Both the position numbers and the translations under genes were made by a program. Under the pieces are notes generated by a model that worked only from the letters and a program-made list of their open reading frames with translations, did not search any database and was not told the DNA's origin. Positions 42,422 to 52,441 of a stretch of DNA of 64,000 nucleotides are shown piece after piece. Source of the stretch: Bacillota bacterium (GTDB taxonomy: Bacteria > Bacillota > Clostridia > DSM-8532); the NCBI GenBank assembly GCA_023415205.1, contig JAEZLR010000045.1, positions 1 to 64,000 on the forward strand, read 5' to 3'. How positions within the stretch are numbered: position 1 is the stretch's first letter; each line of letters opens with the position of its first letter.

Positions 42422-43099
42422 ATGGATTACTTAAACGGAGATGACGAGCAGAATAATATTTTGTCCCTCAGAGGAAGGGTGTTTATGACCATCGAGAATG
42501 ATATTCTCAATGGTAAGTACATGCCAGGCGATAATCTGAATGAATCCAGAGTGGCTGGTGAGCTTAAGGTAAGCAGAACTCCCGTGAGAGAAGCCATTAG
42601 GCAACTGGAGCTTGAGGGACTTGTCGCCTATATCCCTAACAAGGGGGCCATTGTTAAAGGAATGTCCAGTGAAGATATCCGGGACATTTATGACATCCGG
42701 ATTAAAATTGAGGGACTGGCCGCAAAAAGAGCCGCCGCAAACATGACCCCTGCGCAGCTTAAAGAGCTCCAAGAAGTGGTGGAATTCGAGGAATTCTATA
42801 CCAACAAAGGAGATACGGAGCAAATACTCAAGCTGGACACCCGGTTCCATGAAATAATCTTCAAAGCAAGTGGCAGTAGACTCCTTAATCGGACACTCAC
42901 AAGCTTTCACCACTATATCCAGCGGGCACGCAACCTATCGCTCATGGATAAGGAAAGAGCAAAGAAGGCACTCAAAGAGCATATGGCCATTATGAAGGCC
43001 ATTGAGAAGAAGGATAGGGAAAAAGCAGAAAGTCTCATGGCTCAACACATTTTAAATGCATCTGAAAACATTGAAAGAATCAAGGACTATTCAACATAA
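42422..43099 (+). CDS. GntR family regulator, FCD (FadR) subfamily
   Basis: A 225-residue regulator: GntR winged helix (LNESRVAGELKVSRTPVREAIRQLELEGLVAYIPNKGAIV) and FCD ligand domain (IYDIRIKIEGLAAKRAA; His-containing metal site FHEIIFKAS and HMAIMKAIE). The ATG at 42422 follows GGTGAG by 4 bases; an in-frame ATG at 42410 lacks a ribosome site. It is 24 bp upstream of citrate synthase and probably senses citrate or a related acid. Confidence 0.88.
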   Translation: MDYLNGDDEQNNILSLRGRVFMTIENDILNGKYMPGDNLNESRVAGELKVSRTPVREAIRQLELEGLVAYIPNKGAIVKGMSSEDIRDIYDIRIKIEGLAAKRAAANMTPAQLKELQEVVEFEEFYTNKGDTEQILKLDTRFHEIIFKASGSRLLNRTLTSFHHYIQRARNLSLMDKERAKKALKEHMAIMKAIEKKDREKAESLMAQHILNASENIERIKDYST

Positions 43100-43123
43100 A
43101 ACTAAAACCTGGGAGGGTTCCAT

Positions 43124-44494
43124 ATGTATAAGGAAATGTTGCCAACGGATATTGAGAATTATTTCGAAACTGCAGGAGAAACCGTAGAAATTAAAAACAG
43201 ATTTAGGCCAGGAGTCTATGATAAGTTCAATGTCAAACGCGGGCTTCGCAATGAAGACGGCTCCGGTGTGCTCGTGGGACTAACCGAAATTGGTGAGGTT
43301 CATGCCTATGTTTTTGATGAAAATGAGAAGATACCCGTTGAAGGCCGTTTAATCTATAGAGGCGTAGACATCTATGACCTGGTGGAGGGCTTTATTTCTG
43401 AAGATCGCTTTGGGTTTGAGGAATGTGCTTATCTTCTTCTCTATGGGGATCTGCCCAGTACGAAGGAATTGGAACAATTCAATAATATTCTGGGAAGTAA
43501 CCGGAAAATACCCGAGGATTTTGTCAGAGCCAACATTCTCAATGCGCCCTGCGCAGATGTTATGAATAAGCTGGCCCGTCTGGTTCTTGTGATGTATTCC
43601 TATGATCATGATCCGGAAAACACCAGTGTGAAGAATCTTCTGAGACAGAGCATCGAACTGGTGGCGAAGTTCCCGATTATGGCTGCCTATGGTTATCAGG
43701 CCAAAGCACACTACTTGGATGGGAAGAGCCTGTATATACATAATCCCAGCCCTGAGCTCAGCACGGCTCAAAATATTCTGAGGCTTCTGAGACCTTCCGG
43801 GGAATATACACCACTGGAGGCAAAGATTCTTGACCTGGCACTTGTTTTGCATGCAGAGCACGGCGGAGGGAATAATTCTACCTTTACTGCCCACGTGGTG
43901 TCCTCCTCCGGAACCGATATGTATTCCTCCGTCGCCGCTGCCATTGGAAGCCTCAAGGGCCCCAAGCACGGAGGTGCCAACAATAAGGTCATCGGCATGA
44001 TGGATGAACTGAAAGCACAGGTGAAGGATTGGGGAAGTGATGCACAGATTCGTGAATACATTGCCAAGCTTGTTGCCAAGCAAGCCTTTGATCGCTCGGG
44101 TCTTATTTACGGCATGGGTCACGCGGTATATACCCTGTCCGATCCCAGATGTATTCTTTTAAGGGATGAGGCGGAAAAGCTTGCCAAGCAGGTTGGGCGC
44201 ATGGAAGAGTTTGAACTCCATAAAAAGGTGGAGAAGCTTGCCCCTGAGGTCTTTAAGGAAATCAAGAACCAGGATAAGCCCATGTGTGCCAATATCGACT
44301 TTTATTCAGGCTTTGTCTATGATATGTTGGGTATACCCGTGGAGATGAATACACCTATTTTTGCGGTTTCCCGCGTGGTCGGCTGGTGCGCCCATATCAT
44401 TGAAGAGCACTTAAACGGTGGAAAGATTATACGCCCCGCCTATAAGAACATTAAAAAGCGCAACGAGTATATTAAGATCACAGACAGAACCTAG
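43124..44494 (+). CDS. gltA: Citrate synthase
   Basis: A 456-residue citrate synthase of the large clostridial/Bacteroides type. Catalytic residues lie in EHGGGNNSTFTAH, GPKHGGANNK, GMGHAVYT and DFYSGFVYDMLG. It condenses oxaloacetate and acetyl-CoA. Together with acn-icd it completes the route to 2-oxoglutarate, while no later TCA enzyme is in the window. GGGAGG precedes the ATG. Confidence 0.95.
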   Translation: MYKEMLPTDIENYFETAGETVEIKNRFRPGVYDKFNVKRGLRNEDGSGVLVGLTEIGEVHAYVFDENEKIPVEGRLIYRGVDIYDLVEGFISEDRFGFEECAYLLLYGDLPSTKELEQFNNILGSNRKIPEDFVRANILNAPCADVMNKLARLVLVMYSYDHDPENTSVKNLLRQSIELVAKFPIMAAYGYQAKAHYLDGKSLYIHNPSPELSTAQNILRLLRPSGEYTPLEAKILDLALVLHAEHGGGNNSTFTAHVVSSSGTDMYSSVAAAIGSLKGPKHGGANNKVIGMMDELKAQVKDWGSDAQIREYIAKLVAKQAFDRSGLIYGMGHAVYTLSDPRCILLRDEAEKLAKQVGRMEEFELHKKVEKLAPEVFKEIKNQDKPMCANIDFYSGFVYDMLGIPVEMNTPIFAVSRVVGWCAHIIEEHLNGGKIIRPAYKNIKKRNEYIKITDRT

Positions 44495-44541
44495 AAGCCG
44501 GTAAAGTTCCGGTATGTGGGATAATTAAACTTTAATGCTAT

Positions 44542-44602
44542 AAAGCCATGAACTCTTAAACCTGATGGGATTGTGAAGAAGGTTGAAAGTTCATGGCTTT
44601 TT
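44542..44602 (+). terminator. Terminator of citrate synthase
   Basis: AAAGCCATGAACT (44542-44554) pairs with AGTTCATGGCTTT (44588-44600) and a run of five T (44598-44602) follows; inner bases also pair. Confidence 0.85.
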
Positions 44603-44646
44603 CTGACTGAAAGCCTTTTGCTTCAGTCTATAAAGCTGATTTTCCC

Positions 44647-44675
44647 TTGTAGGGATTTTCAAAGAGAGATATAAT
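44647..44675 (+). promoter_or_regulatory. Promoter of the SLH/transglutaminase gene
   Basis: TTGTAG (44647-44652), 17-bp spacer, consensus TATAAT (44670-44675), 38 bp before the start codon. Confidence 0.55.
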
Positions 44676-44713
44676 ACATTCATCAGAACAAAGGTATAAC
44701 TCTGGAGATGCTC

Positions 44714-46384
44714 ATGAAAAAAAATAAAACCCTTCTGGCGTTTCTCATAATTCTGTGCCTGTTAAGCTCCTATTCAACCATAGCCTTGGCTGAGTCCTCC
44801 CCCCGCTTTGAAATGGAGGCCTGGCAGCTTAACCGGTTGGGACTCTACACGGGCATATCCTCCACCACCTTCATTCCTGATCTCGGGGCTAAGCTGGATC
44901 GTCAATTGGGAATAGCCCTGCTGCTGAATTTTTTCGGGAAAAAGAATGAGGTTATGGCCCTATCCCAAATAGAAATAGATTTGGTGCTGGCACCCTATTC
45001 TGATAGATCCCTCATCTCTCCTTGGGCGAGAGCCTATATGGCTTATGCTGTTAAAACAGGCATGATCAAGGGGGTCTCCCCAACAGCCCTTAAGCCGCTA
45101 CTTCCCCTGGATGGGACCTCTTTTGCAACCATGATCCTCAGGCAGATGGAGTATCCCGTAGAAGGGGAGAGTTATCTTACCTCATTGGATCAGCTGTGCT
45201 CCTTAAGCGGCTTGAATGAAGCAAGGAGAGCGCTTTTCAACAAGACTCAATTCCTTAAGGATGATGCTGTGGGCCTAGTATATGCCGCCCTCTCCGCCCC
45301 TTGTAAGGATGGGAAAGTGCTGCTAGAAAAGCTGATCATAACGGGTGTTGTCTCCTTGGAAACCGCTTATTCTCAAAAGCTTGTACGGTATAACAATCCC
45401 AACAGCATTGAAGTGATAGGGCCCTCCCTATCGGAGCAAAAGCTTACAGCCTATGATCAGGCCTATTACATGATTCTTGATGCTCTGACACAGGGTACTT
45501 CTTCGGTAAGGCTTACCCTCACCTCTTATACCGACACGGCAAAAGAGGTTTTTGAGCTGATAGATAAAATAGTTCGGGAGCATCCGGAGATTCTTTATTA
45601 TACAGGGTGTACCTATTCCTCCTCAGGGCTTTTGACCCTTCAATACAGTCATGATACGCAAACGATTAAGGCCCATACCGCAGCCTTAATGGAAAAGGTG
45701 GACCAAATCTGCGGAAAACTCATTAAGGCCGGGATGACTGATTTTGAGAAGGAACTGGCGATCCACGACTACTTAATTGAGAACTGCCGGTATGATATTG
45801 AGGGATATGAAAGCACCAGCTTAGGGGCGGAGTCCTATAGCGCCTATGGTGCTCTGTGCCTTGGTATCGCTGTCTGTGAAGGCTATGCCGAGGCCGCTAT
45901 GTTGCTTTTAACCCGGTCAGGAGTGGAATGCCGTATGATTACGGGAACCTCCCGGGGGGAGGGGCATGCCTGGAATCTGGTCAAGCTTGAAGGAGCCTAC
46001 TACCATTTGGATGTGACCTGGGATGATCCGGTCATGGCCGATGGCTCCAATGCCAAAACCTATCACTATTTCAACCTCCCCGATAAGGAGATCTCCCTGG
46101 ATCATGCTTGGGATAAAACAGCCTATCCCGTATGTAATAAAACCGATTATCACTACTACACGTATTTTAACCTTATCGCCCAGAATCAGGAGGATTTTAT
46201 CGACCAGGTCGCGTCTAGGGTAAGGGACGGACAAAATCGGGTCACTATCAAAATAGCCAACCATAAAACTGTAGGGTTCAATATCAAAACAGCGGTGGAG
46301 GTTCTCTGCAATAAGCTATATCGGCAGTGCCGTTATTCCTTTAACGATAAGCTAGGCATAGCAGATCTTAGCTTTAATGATTAG
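44714..46384 (+). CDS. Exported SLH-like/transglutaminase protein
   Basis: A 556-residue protein with a signal peptide (LAFLIILCLLSSYSTIALA). The N-terminal half (about 30-220) has S-layer-homology-like segments (LDRQLGIALLLNFFGK; WARAYMAYAVKTGMIKGVS), and the C-terminal half has a transglutaminase core: Cys in GIAVCEGYAEAAMLLL, His in GEGHAWNLVKL and Asp in HLDVTWDDP. It may be held on the cell wall and act on surface peptides. The ATG at 44714 has GGAGA 7 bases upstream. Confidence 0.82.
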   Translation: MKKNKTLLAFLIILCLLSSYSTIALAESSPRFEMEAWQLNRLGLYTGISSTTFIPDLGAKLDRQLGIALLLNFFGKKNEVMALSQIEIDLVLAPYSDRSLISPWARAYMAYAVKTGMIKGVSPTALKPLLPLDGTSFATMILRQMEYPVEGESYLTSLDQLCSLSGLNEARRALFNKTQFLKDDAVGLVYAALSAPCKDGKVLLEKLIITGVVSLETAYSQKLVRYNNPNSIEVIGPSLSEQKLTAYDQAYYMILDALTQGTSSVRLTLTSYTDTAKEVFELIDKIVREHPEILYYTGCTYSSSGLLTLQYSHDTQTIKAHTAALMEKVDQICGKLIKAGMTDFEKELAIHDYLIENCRYDIEGYESTSLGAESYSAYGALCLGIAVCEGYAEAAMLLLTRSGVECRMITGTSRGEGHAWNLVKLEGAYYHLDVTWDDPVMADGSNAKTYHYFNLPDKEISLDHAWDKTAYPVCNKTDYHYYTYFNLIAQNQEDFIDQVASRVRDGQNRVTIKIANHKTVGFNIKTAVEVLCNKLYRQCRYSFNDKLGIADLSFND

Positions 46385-46447
46385 ATGTTCTGTGGTAGAA
46401 TAGGATTTGTTCCTTTTTACATGATTTAAGACATGAGGTGCTTTGAT

Positions 46448-49400
46448 TTGTATTTAAAATCCCTGGAAATACAAGGGTTTAAATCCTTTGCGGATAAAAT
46501 CGTCCTTCAGTTTAATAAAGGCCTCACCTCGGTGGTGGGGCCCAACGGCAGTGGTAAAAGTAATATTGCCGACGCCGTCCGATGGGTTCTTGGCGAACAG
46601 AGCGCAAAAACCCTCAGAGGCAGCAAAATGGAGGATGTCATCTTTGCGGGAACGCAGCATCGTAAAGCAGTGGGCTTTGCCGCCGTCACCATCACCATTG
46701 ACAATTCCGACCGTATGCTTCCCGTTGACTTTACAGAAGTGACGGTTTCAAGGCGTATGTACCGTTCGGGAGAAAGTGAATACTATCTGAATAAAACCCT
46801 TTGCCGTCTTAAGGATATACAGGAGCTTTTCATGAATACCGGTGTGGGCCGGGAGGGGTACTCCATTATCGGGCAGGGCCGTATAGACGAGATTCTGAGT
46901 ACCCGTTCCGAGGAACGCCGACTGGTTTTTGAAGAGGCTGCGGGCATCACCAAATACAAAATGAGGAAGAGGGAGGCGGAACGCAAGCTTGATGGTACCC
47001 GCCAAAATCTTTTACGCATAAATGATATTTTGGTGGAGCTGGAAAGTCAGCTTGGACCTTTAGCTCAGCAGGCCGAGACGGCCCGGCGCTACATAGATTT
47101 AAGCAATGAGCTCAAAGGTATTGAGGTCAGTCTGTTTCTGGAGACTATTGACAAGCTCAAGAGTCGTATGGAAGAGGTGGAGTCCCAGGCTCTGACTCTC
47201 AGGGAGCAGATTGATGAGGAAAACCGAAGAATTGAAAATATAAAAAACAAGAATAGATCTAAAAATGAGAGTCTGGAAAGGCTGAAGGTGGAACTGGAGG
47301 CCTTGAGAGGCCAGATTCATTCGCTGGATACGGACATTGAAAAGAGTGAGGGCCATGTGCGGCTCTGCCAGGAAAAAATCAATCATTTGACCTCCAATAA
47401 TGCCAATTTCGGCGAGGATATCAACGCAATCAAGGAACGTATGGTTCAGCTTCAAGGAGAGGTTGAGCGCAAGCAGAAGCGGATGACACAGCTTGACCGG
47501 GATGCCGAGCACTTTAGCAAGCTTCTTAACGAGGCCGAAGAAACCCTCAAGGCTATTGTTTCCCGCCTTGATGAGGGTGAAAGGCTGGTTGAGGAAGCCA
47601 AGCAAGCCATCATGGATAAACAGGACAGCCTGTCCGATGTCAAGATACGCATGAATAGCTTCAAAAATGATGCCGATAATTTCCGCCAGCTTAAAGGGAG
47701 GCTTCAGGAGGAAACCCGCCAATCCATTTTGGAGCGGGATCGGAATCACATGCAGCAGGAAGAGCTGGAGGCCTCCTTGAGGAAAACCCGGGAAAGCATC
47801 AGCTTCTCCAAGAAGACGATTCAGGAGCTTGAAGACAGAAGGACGGAAACCCTAAAAAGTCTTAAGGAGCTAAAGGGTGGACAGGAAAATATAAGAAGGG
47901 AAATTCACAGCCTTGAGTCCCGACACAAGGTTCTTTCCGATATGGAAGAAAGCATGGAGGGCTACAGCCATAGTGTCAAGGCGGTGATGCAGGCCTGCCA
48001 GGAAAGTAAGTCCTTTGGACAGGGTATTCATGGGGCACTGGCCCAGCTTATTTCTGTGGAACAGCGCTTTGAAACCGCGGTGGAGGTCTCCTTGGGGGGC
48101 GCCCTGCAGAATATCGTCACTGAGGATGAATATTCAGCCAAGAGAGCCATTGAATACCTCAAAAATAACCGTTTAGGCAGGGCCACCTTCCTACCGAGAA
48201 CCTCCATCAAGCCCAAAACCCTTGAAGGGGCATTAAGGTCAAGAGCTCAAAGCATGAAGGGCTTTTTGGGTATTGCCTCTGAAAAAGTGAATGCTCGGGA
48301 GGAATTTTCTGACATACTGTTAAATCTCCTAGGGAGAACAGTCATTGTAGATCATATGGACTCGGGAATAGCCATGGCTAGGCAATTTGATTATGCCTTC
48401 AGGATAGTCACATTGGAGGGGGAGCTCCTCAATGCGGGGGGGTCATTAACCGGCGGAAGCACAGGTGGAAAGACCTCCAGCCTTATCGGACGCGGCCGCA
48501 TTATCAAGGAACTGGAAGAAAATATCAAGAGTCATACCCAAAGACTTCAAGAGACTGACGAGAAAGTCAGGGGCATTGAGACCAGCCTGGCAGAGGTAAG
48601 CCAGTCCTTGGAGAAGGAACAGAAGGTACTCTCAGACCTTGAGTTGGTGCGTTTGAGAGATGAAAGCCATGTCGCCCGGATTATGGACGAAATACGTAAG
48701 CTTACCGCCCGGGTGGATATGCAAAAGCAACAGGATATTGAATTTGACAGGCAGCTTAAAGAAATTCAAGGAGAGAGAGAGAAGGAAGGGCAGAAAGCCC
48801 AGGCCATAGAAGAGGAAATTAGAAACCTTAAAGAACTTGTCCTTGCCCACCAGACCAAAAACAAGGATGAGCAAGCCAGACGGGATGAGCTCCATACCGA
48901 TATCAATGATTACAGGGTATCGGTAAATTCTGTGGCTGAGAGCAAGCAAAGCGTCAGTGAGCAGATTGAGCACCTTTTAGGCGAGGAGGAGAGTATAACG
49001 TTAAATCTTTCCAAGCGTGAGGTGGAAAAACAGAAAAACCTGCAACGCATAGACGAGCTTAATCATGAGATAAAGGGCGTCATGAGCAAGATCGCACATC
49101 TCAAGGAAGAAAAGACAGGCCGTGAGCTTAAGGCAGAAGGGCTTTCCGAAGAGGTCAGGGTTTTGGAGGAAGAGCTTTCAGGTATGCTGGATAAGGTGAC
49201 GGAGCATAATGAAACCATCCTGGCCCTTCAGGAGGAGCAGGGCCGTATGGAGGCCCGAAAAGCCAAGATGGAGGCAGAGCTTGAAACCGTTCAGAACCGC
49301 CTGTGGGATGAGTATGGATTGACCTATGGCAACGCCCTGAGTATCAGAAACGAGATACAGAATATCAAGGCCACACAGGGCCGTATTAATGAGCTAAAGA

Positions 49401-50035
49401 GTGAGATCCGAGAGCTGGGGCCTGTGAACGTGGCGGCCATTGAGGATTATTCAAAGACCAAGGAACGCTATGGCTTTATGAAAACCCAGCATGAGGACTT
49501 AATACAGGCGGAGGAAAAGCTGACCCGTGTGATCCAGGACATTACCCATGTGATGAAAAAGCAATTTATTGAACAGTTCCAGATTATCAACAAGTATTTC
49601 GGACAGGTATTCAAGGAGCTATTTGAAGGGGGCTTAGCTGAGGTACAGCTTACTGACAGTGAAAATGTCCTGGAAAGCAATATAGAAATCATTGTTCAAC
49701 CCCCCGGGAAAAAGCTTCAGAACATGATGCTTCTTTCGGGTGGAGAGAGAGCTATGGTGGCCATTGCACTTATTTTTGCCATCCTGAGAATGCGCCCGGC
49801 ACCCTTTTACATTCTCGACGAAATTGAAGCCTCTCTTGACGATGCCAATGTCTATAAATTTGCAGAATATATCGGACGATTCACCGGCAATCTCCAGTTT
49901 ATTGCCATTACCCACCGGAAGGGCACCATGGAAGCGGCAGATACCCTCTATGGCGTAACCATGCAGGAACACGGTGTTTCCAAGGTGGTTTCCATGAGGT
50001 TGGAGGGTGGCTTGGAAAGGGAAAATGCAGGTTAG
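46448..50035 (+). CDS. smc: Chromosome segregation protein SMC
   Basis: A 1195-residue SMC: Walker A GPNGSGKSNIADAV (about 32-45), two long coiled coils, hinge (about 510-640, GALAQLISVEQRFETAVEVSLGGALQNIV), signature LLSGGERAMVAIAL and Walker B FYILDEIEASLDDAN. It condenses the chromosome with ScpAB. A TTG at 46448 gives the family N-terminus MYLKSLEIQGFKSFADK with GAGGTG 7 bases upstream; an ATG at 46433 overlaps that site. ftsY lies 79 bp downstream, a common clostridial pairing. Confidence 0.96.
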   Translation: MYLKSLEIQGFKSFADKIVLQFNKGLTSVVGPNGSGKSNIADAVRWVLGEQSAKTLRGSKMEDVIFAGTQHRKAVGFAAVTITIDNSDRMLPVDFTEVTVSRRMYRSGESEYYLNKTLCRLKDIQELFMNTGVGREGYSIIGQGRIDEILSTRSEERRLVFEEAAGITKYKMRKREAERKLDGTRQNLLRINDILVELESQLGPLAQQAETARRYIDLSNELKGIEVSLFLETIDKLKSRMEEVESQALTLREQIDEENRRIENIKNKNRSKNESLERLKVELEALRGQIHSLDTDIEKSEGHVRLCQEKINHLTSNNANFGEDINAIKERMVQLQGEVERKQKRMTQLDRDAEHFSKLLNEAEETLKAIVSRLDEGERLVEEAKQAIMDKQDSLSDVKIRMNSFKNDADNFRQLKGRLQEETRQSILERDRNHMQQEELEASLRKTRESISFSKKTIQELEDRRTETLKSLKELKGGQENIRREIHSLESRHKVLSDMEESMEGYSHSVKAVMQACQESKSFGQGIHGALAQLISVEQRFETAVEVSLGGALQNIVTEDEYSAKRAIEYLKNNRLGRATFLPRTSIKPKTLEGALRSRAQSMKGFLGIASEKVNAREEFSDILLNLLGRTVIVDHMDSGIAMARQFDYAFRIVTLEGELLNAGGSLTGGSTGGKTSSLIGRGRIIKELEENIKSHTQRLQETDEKVRGIETSLAEVSQSLEKEQKVLSDLELVRLRDESHVARIMDEIRKLTARVDMQKQQDIEFDRQLKEIQGEREKEGQKAQAIEEEIRNLKELVLAHQTKNKDEQARRDELHTDINDYRVSVNSVAESKQSVSEQIEHLLGEEESITLNLSKREVEKQKNLQRIDELNHEIKGVMSKIAHLKEEKTGRELKAEGLSEEVRVLEEELSGMLDKVTEHNETILALQEEQGRMEARKAKMEAELETVQNRLWDEYGLTYGNALSIRNEIQNIKATQGRINELKSEIRELGPVNVAAIEDYSKTKERYGFMKTQHEDLIQAEEKLTRVIQDITHVMKKQFIEQFQIINKYFGQVFKELFEGGLAEVQLTDSENVLESNIEIIVQPPGKKLQNMMLLSGGERAMVAIALIFAILRMRPAPFYILDEIEASLDDANVYKFAEYIGRFTGNLQFIAITHRKGTMEAADTLYGVTMQEHGVSKVVSMRLEGGLERENAG

Positions 50036-50114
50036 GGAATAAACGCCCTACCCCCATGGTAAGGTAAGGGGCGGATGGGCCAACCATATATAACGGGATG
50101 GAAAGGAATTCATT

Positions 50115-51275
50115 ATGGCTAAATGGTTTAATTGGGGCAATAAAAATAAATCCAAGGAGCAGGTAAGTCAAAAGGATAGCGGGAGAGAAGAGGAGAATCC
50201 CGTCCCACGCGAGGAGTCCTTTGAGCCTCCTGCGGATGAGCTTACCGATGAGGAACTAAAACTATTGGAGGCGGAGGCCCTTGATGCCGAACCCGAGGAG
50301 GCCCCAGAAATAATCGAAAGGGTTATGAGCGAAGAACATGAACAGGCAAAGCCCAAAAAGGTTGGATTCTTTGATAAGCTCAAGGATGGCCTGAAAAAGA
50401 CCCGAGATTCCATCACCCTGCGAATTGATCAGGTTTTGGTTTCCTTTGGAAAAGTAGACGAGGAGCTCTTTGAAGAACTAGAAGAAATCCTCATTACCTC
50501 GGACATGGGTATGGATACCTCGTTGAAGATCATTGCCGAGCTCAAGGAGAAGGTGAAAAAGGAAAAGATCACCGACACCCAGGGTGTCAGACAGGCCATC
50601 AAGGAGATCATTTCATCAAAGCTTTTGGATGAGGATACGGGCTTAAAGCTCACACGCAAACCCTCGGTTATTGTCATCATTGGCGTAAATGGAGTGGGCA
50701 AAACCACATCCATCGGTAAGATAGCCCACCATCTGAAGGCACAGGGTAAAAAAGTGACAGTAGCTGCCGCCGACACCTTTAGAGCCGCCGCCATTGATCA
50801 GTTGGAAATTTGGACTAAGCGGGCTGGAGTGGAGCTTGTCAAGCATTCAGAAGGGGCCGATCCTTCGGCTGTTATCTATGATGCGGTCCAGCACTGCAAA
50901 TCTAGAGGCTCCGATGTCCTAATCTGTGATACGGCAGGTCGTCTGCATACTAAAAAGAACCTTATGGAGGAGCTAAAGAAGGTATTCCGGGTGATTCATC
51001 GTGAGCTGCCCGATGTCGATATCGAAACCCTTTTGGTTCTGGACGCCACAACAGGCCAAAATGCTGTTTCTCAGGCGAAGACCTTTTCCGAGGTCTCCGA
51101 GCTTTCAGGCCTCATTCTCACCAAGCTGGACGGAACGGCCAAGGGGGGAATTGTGGTTTCCATTAAATCAGAGTTGGATATTCCCGTCAAATTCATTGGT
51201 GTGGGGGAGCAAATGGACGACCTCCAGCCCTTTATTCCCTCTGAGTTTGTTGAAGCCCTTTTTGGAGGAGATTAA
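50115..51275 (+). CDS. ftsY: Signal recognition particle receptor FtsY
   Basis: A 386-residue GTPase: acidic N-terminal A region (about 1-90, many Glu), then N and G domains with GVNGVGKTTSIGKIA (G1), DTAGRLHTKKNLMEEL (G3), TKLDGTAKGG (G4-G5 region). It docks SRP-ribosome complexes at the membrane. GGAAAGGA precedes the ATG. Confidence 0.96.
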   Translation: MAKWFNWGNKNKSKEQVSQKDSGREEENPVPREESFEPPADELTDEELKLLEAEALDAEPEEAPEIIERVMSEEHEQAKPKKVGFFDKLKDGLKKTRDSITLRIDQVLVSFGKVDEELFEELEEILITSDMGMDTSLKIIAELKEKVKKEKITDTQGVRQAIKEIISSKLLDEDTGLKLTRKPSVIVIIGVNGVGKTTSIGKIAHHLKAQGKKVTVAAADTFRAAAIDQLEIWTKRAGVELVKHSEGADPSAVIYDAVQHCKSRGSDVLICDTAGRLHTKKNLMEELKKVFRVIHRELPDVDIETLLVLDATTGQNAVSQAKTFSEVSELSGLILTKLDGTAKGGIVVSIKSELDIPVKFIGVGEQMDDLQPFIPSEFVEALFGGD

Positions 51276-51318
51276 ACAGGTCAAAATAGACTAATAGTAA
51301 TAAAAACCATTAATATGC

Positions 51319-51324
51319 TATAAT
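51319..51324 (+). promoter_or_regulatory. Extended -10 before the PstS-like gene
   Basis: TGCTATAAT (51316-51324) has a consensus -10 with an upstream TG; the -35 region is weak. Confidence 0.45.
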
Positions 51325-51348
51325 GGGCTTTAACGGGAGGTATGACCA

Positions 51349-52353
51349 ATGAAATCACTGAAATGCCTTGTGGCACTCTTTTTGATGAGCGCCCTTATGC
51401 TGCTCTTTGTATCCTGTAACAGGTTAGCGCCTAAGGAGACTGATTTAAAAAGCAGTCTTCCTCCCACCCCCAGTGTGACCGATTCCACCCCAATAGCACC
51501 CAGCACAACACCCGAGATAGAACCCGAAGAGAGCCTGATTTTTCCCCAGCTTGATTCATCTACGGCTCGTAAGGATATGGTTTCTGCGCTCTACACCAAC
51601 TTTATCATAGATGGCCTTATGACTGGGCCTGAGCCGTTATGCAGCAAAACCCACCAAGCCATTTGTAATCTTATTGATGGGAAGGTCGATGTGGTTTTTG
51701 CGCTTTTACCCACAGAAGAAGAGCAAAATTATATGGATGAAAAGAATGTAGATATCAAGGCCCGTTGCTATGCCTATGACGCCCTGATGATCCTTGGGAA
51801 TTCGGAAAACCCCGTTGACAATCTGAGTTCTGATCAACTGAGAGATATCTACCGGCGAAAAATAACCAACTGGAAGGAAGTTGGCGGCCCTGATGCTGAG
51901 ATTGTTGTTTTTGTGCGAGATAGTCAATCGGGTAGCCAACGTATGTTTGAGTCTCTCGTATGGGATGGACAACAGGAGGTTCCGGATTTTCAAGATGGGT
52001 CTTATGATGATATGGAAATCAATGAAATGGGTGAGATCATTAATATGATTGAGTGGAACCCCTATGGAATTGGATTTAGCTTCCTGACCTTTGTTGATGA
52101 CGAGTTTGGTTCTTCAAAGGCTCTCAAAAGCTTTGCCATAGACGGTATAGCCCCGACCCAGGAGAATATCACCAATGAAAGCTATCCGTTTATTTCCACC
52201 GCATGGATGCTTATGAGGGCTGATGCACCGCCTGACAGCCCGGCCCAATGGTTGTTTGAATGGTTTGTAGGGGAGAATGCGGAGTATTTCATTACAGAAT
52301 ATACAAGCTCCATACCTGCCACCAACGAGCCCATCCTCATCAAGGCCAAATAA
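51349..52353 (+). CDS. PstS-like phosphate-binding lipoprotein
   Basis: A 334-residue lipoprotein (lipobox LFVSC near residue 23, then a Thr/Pro linker). The mature part resembles PBP-like/PstS domains (LSSDQLRDIYRRKITNWKEVGGPDAEIVVFVRDSQSGSQRMFESLV), including the phosphate-site Ser/Gly cluster DSQSGSQ. No pstCAB genes follow, so it may be an orphan binding protein or a surface sensor. Confidence 0.85.
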   Translation: MKSLKCLVALFLMSALMLLFVSCNRLAPKETDLKSSLPPTPSVTDSTPIAPSTTPEIEPEESLIFPQLDSSTARKDMVSALYTNFIIDGLMTGPEPLCSKTHQAICNLIDGKVDVVFALLPTEEEQNYMDEKNVDIKARCYAYDALMILGNSENPVDNLSSDQLRDIYRRKITNWKEVGGPDAEIVVFVRDSQSGSQRMFESLVWDGQQEVPDFQDGSYDDMEINEMGEIINMIEWNPYGIGFSFLTFVDDEFGSSKALKSFAIDGIAPTQENITNESYPFISTAWMLMRADAPPDSPAQWLFEWFVGENAEYFITEYTSSIPATNEPILIKAK

Positions 52354-52384
52354 AATGAACATGAAAAGCTCTCAGGAAATAAAG

Positions 52385-52425
52385 AATCGGGATTGACTGC
52401 CTCAAGGGCAGCATCCCGATTTTTA
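52385..52425. terminator. Bidirectional terminator between the PstS-like and sortase genes
   Basis: AATCGGGAT (52385-52393) pairs with ATCCCGATT (52413-52421), with an inner CTGCC/GGCAG pair, and TTTTTA follows on the plus strand; A bases on the other side give a T tract on the minus strand. Confidence 0.8.
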
Positions 52426-52441
52426 TATAAGCAACTTAAGA

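Noticed and set aside
43349..44122. 257-codon minus-strand frame opposite citrate synthase
   Set aside because: Overlaps conserved citrate synthase catalytic blocks; no family features; shadow.
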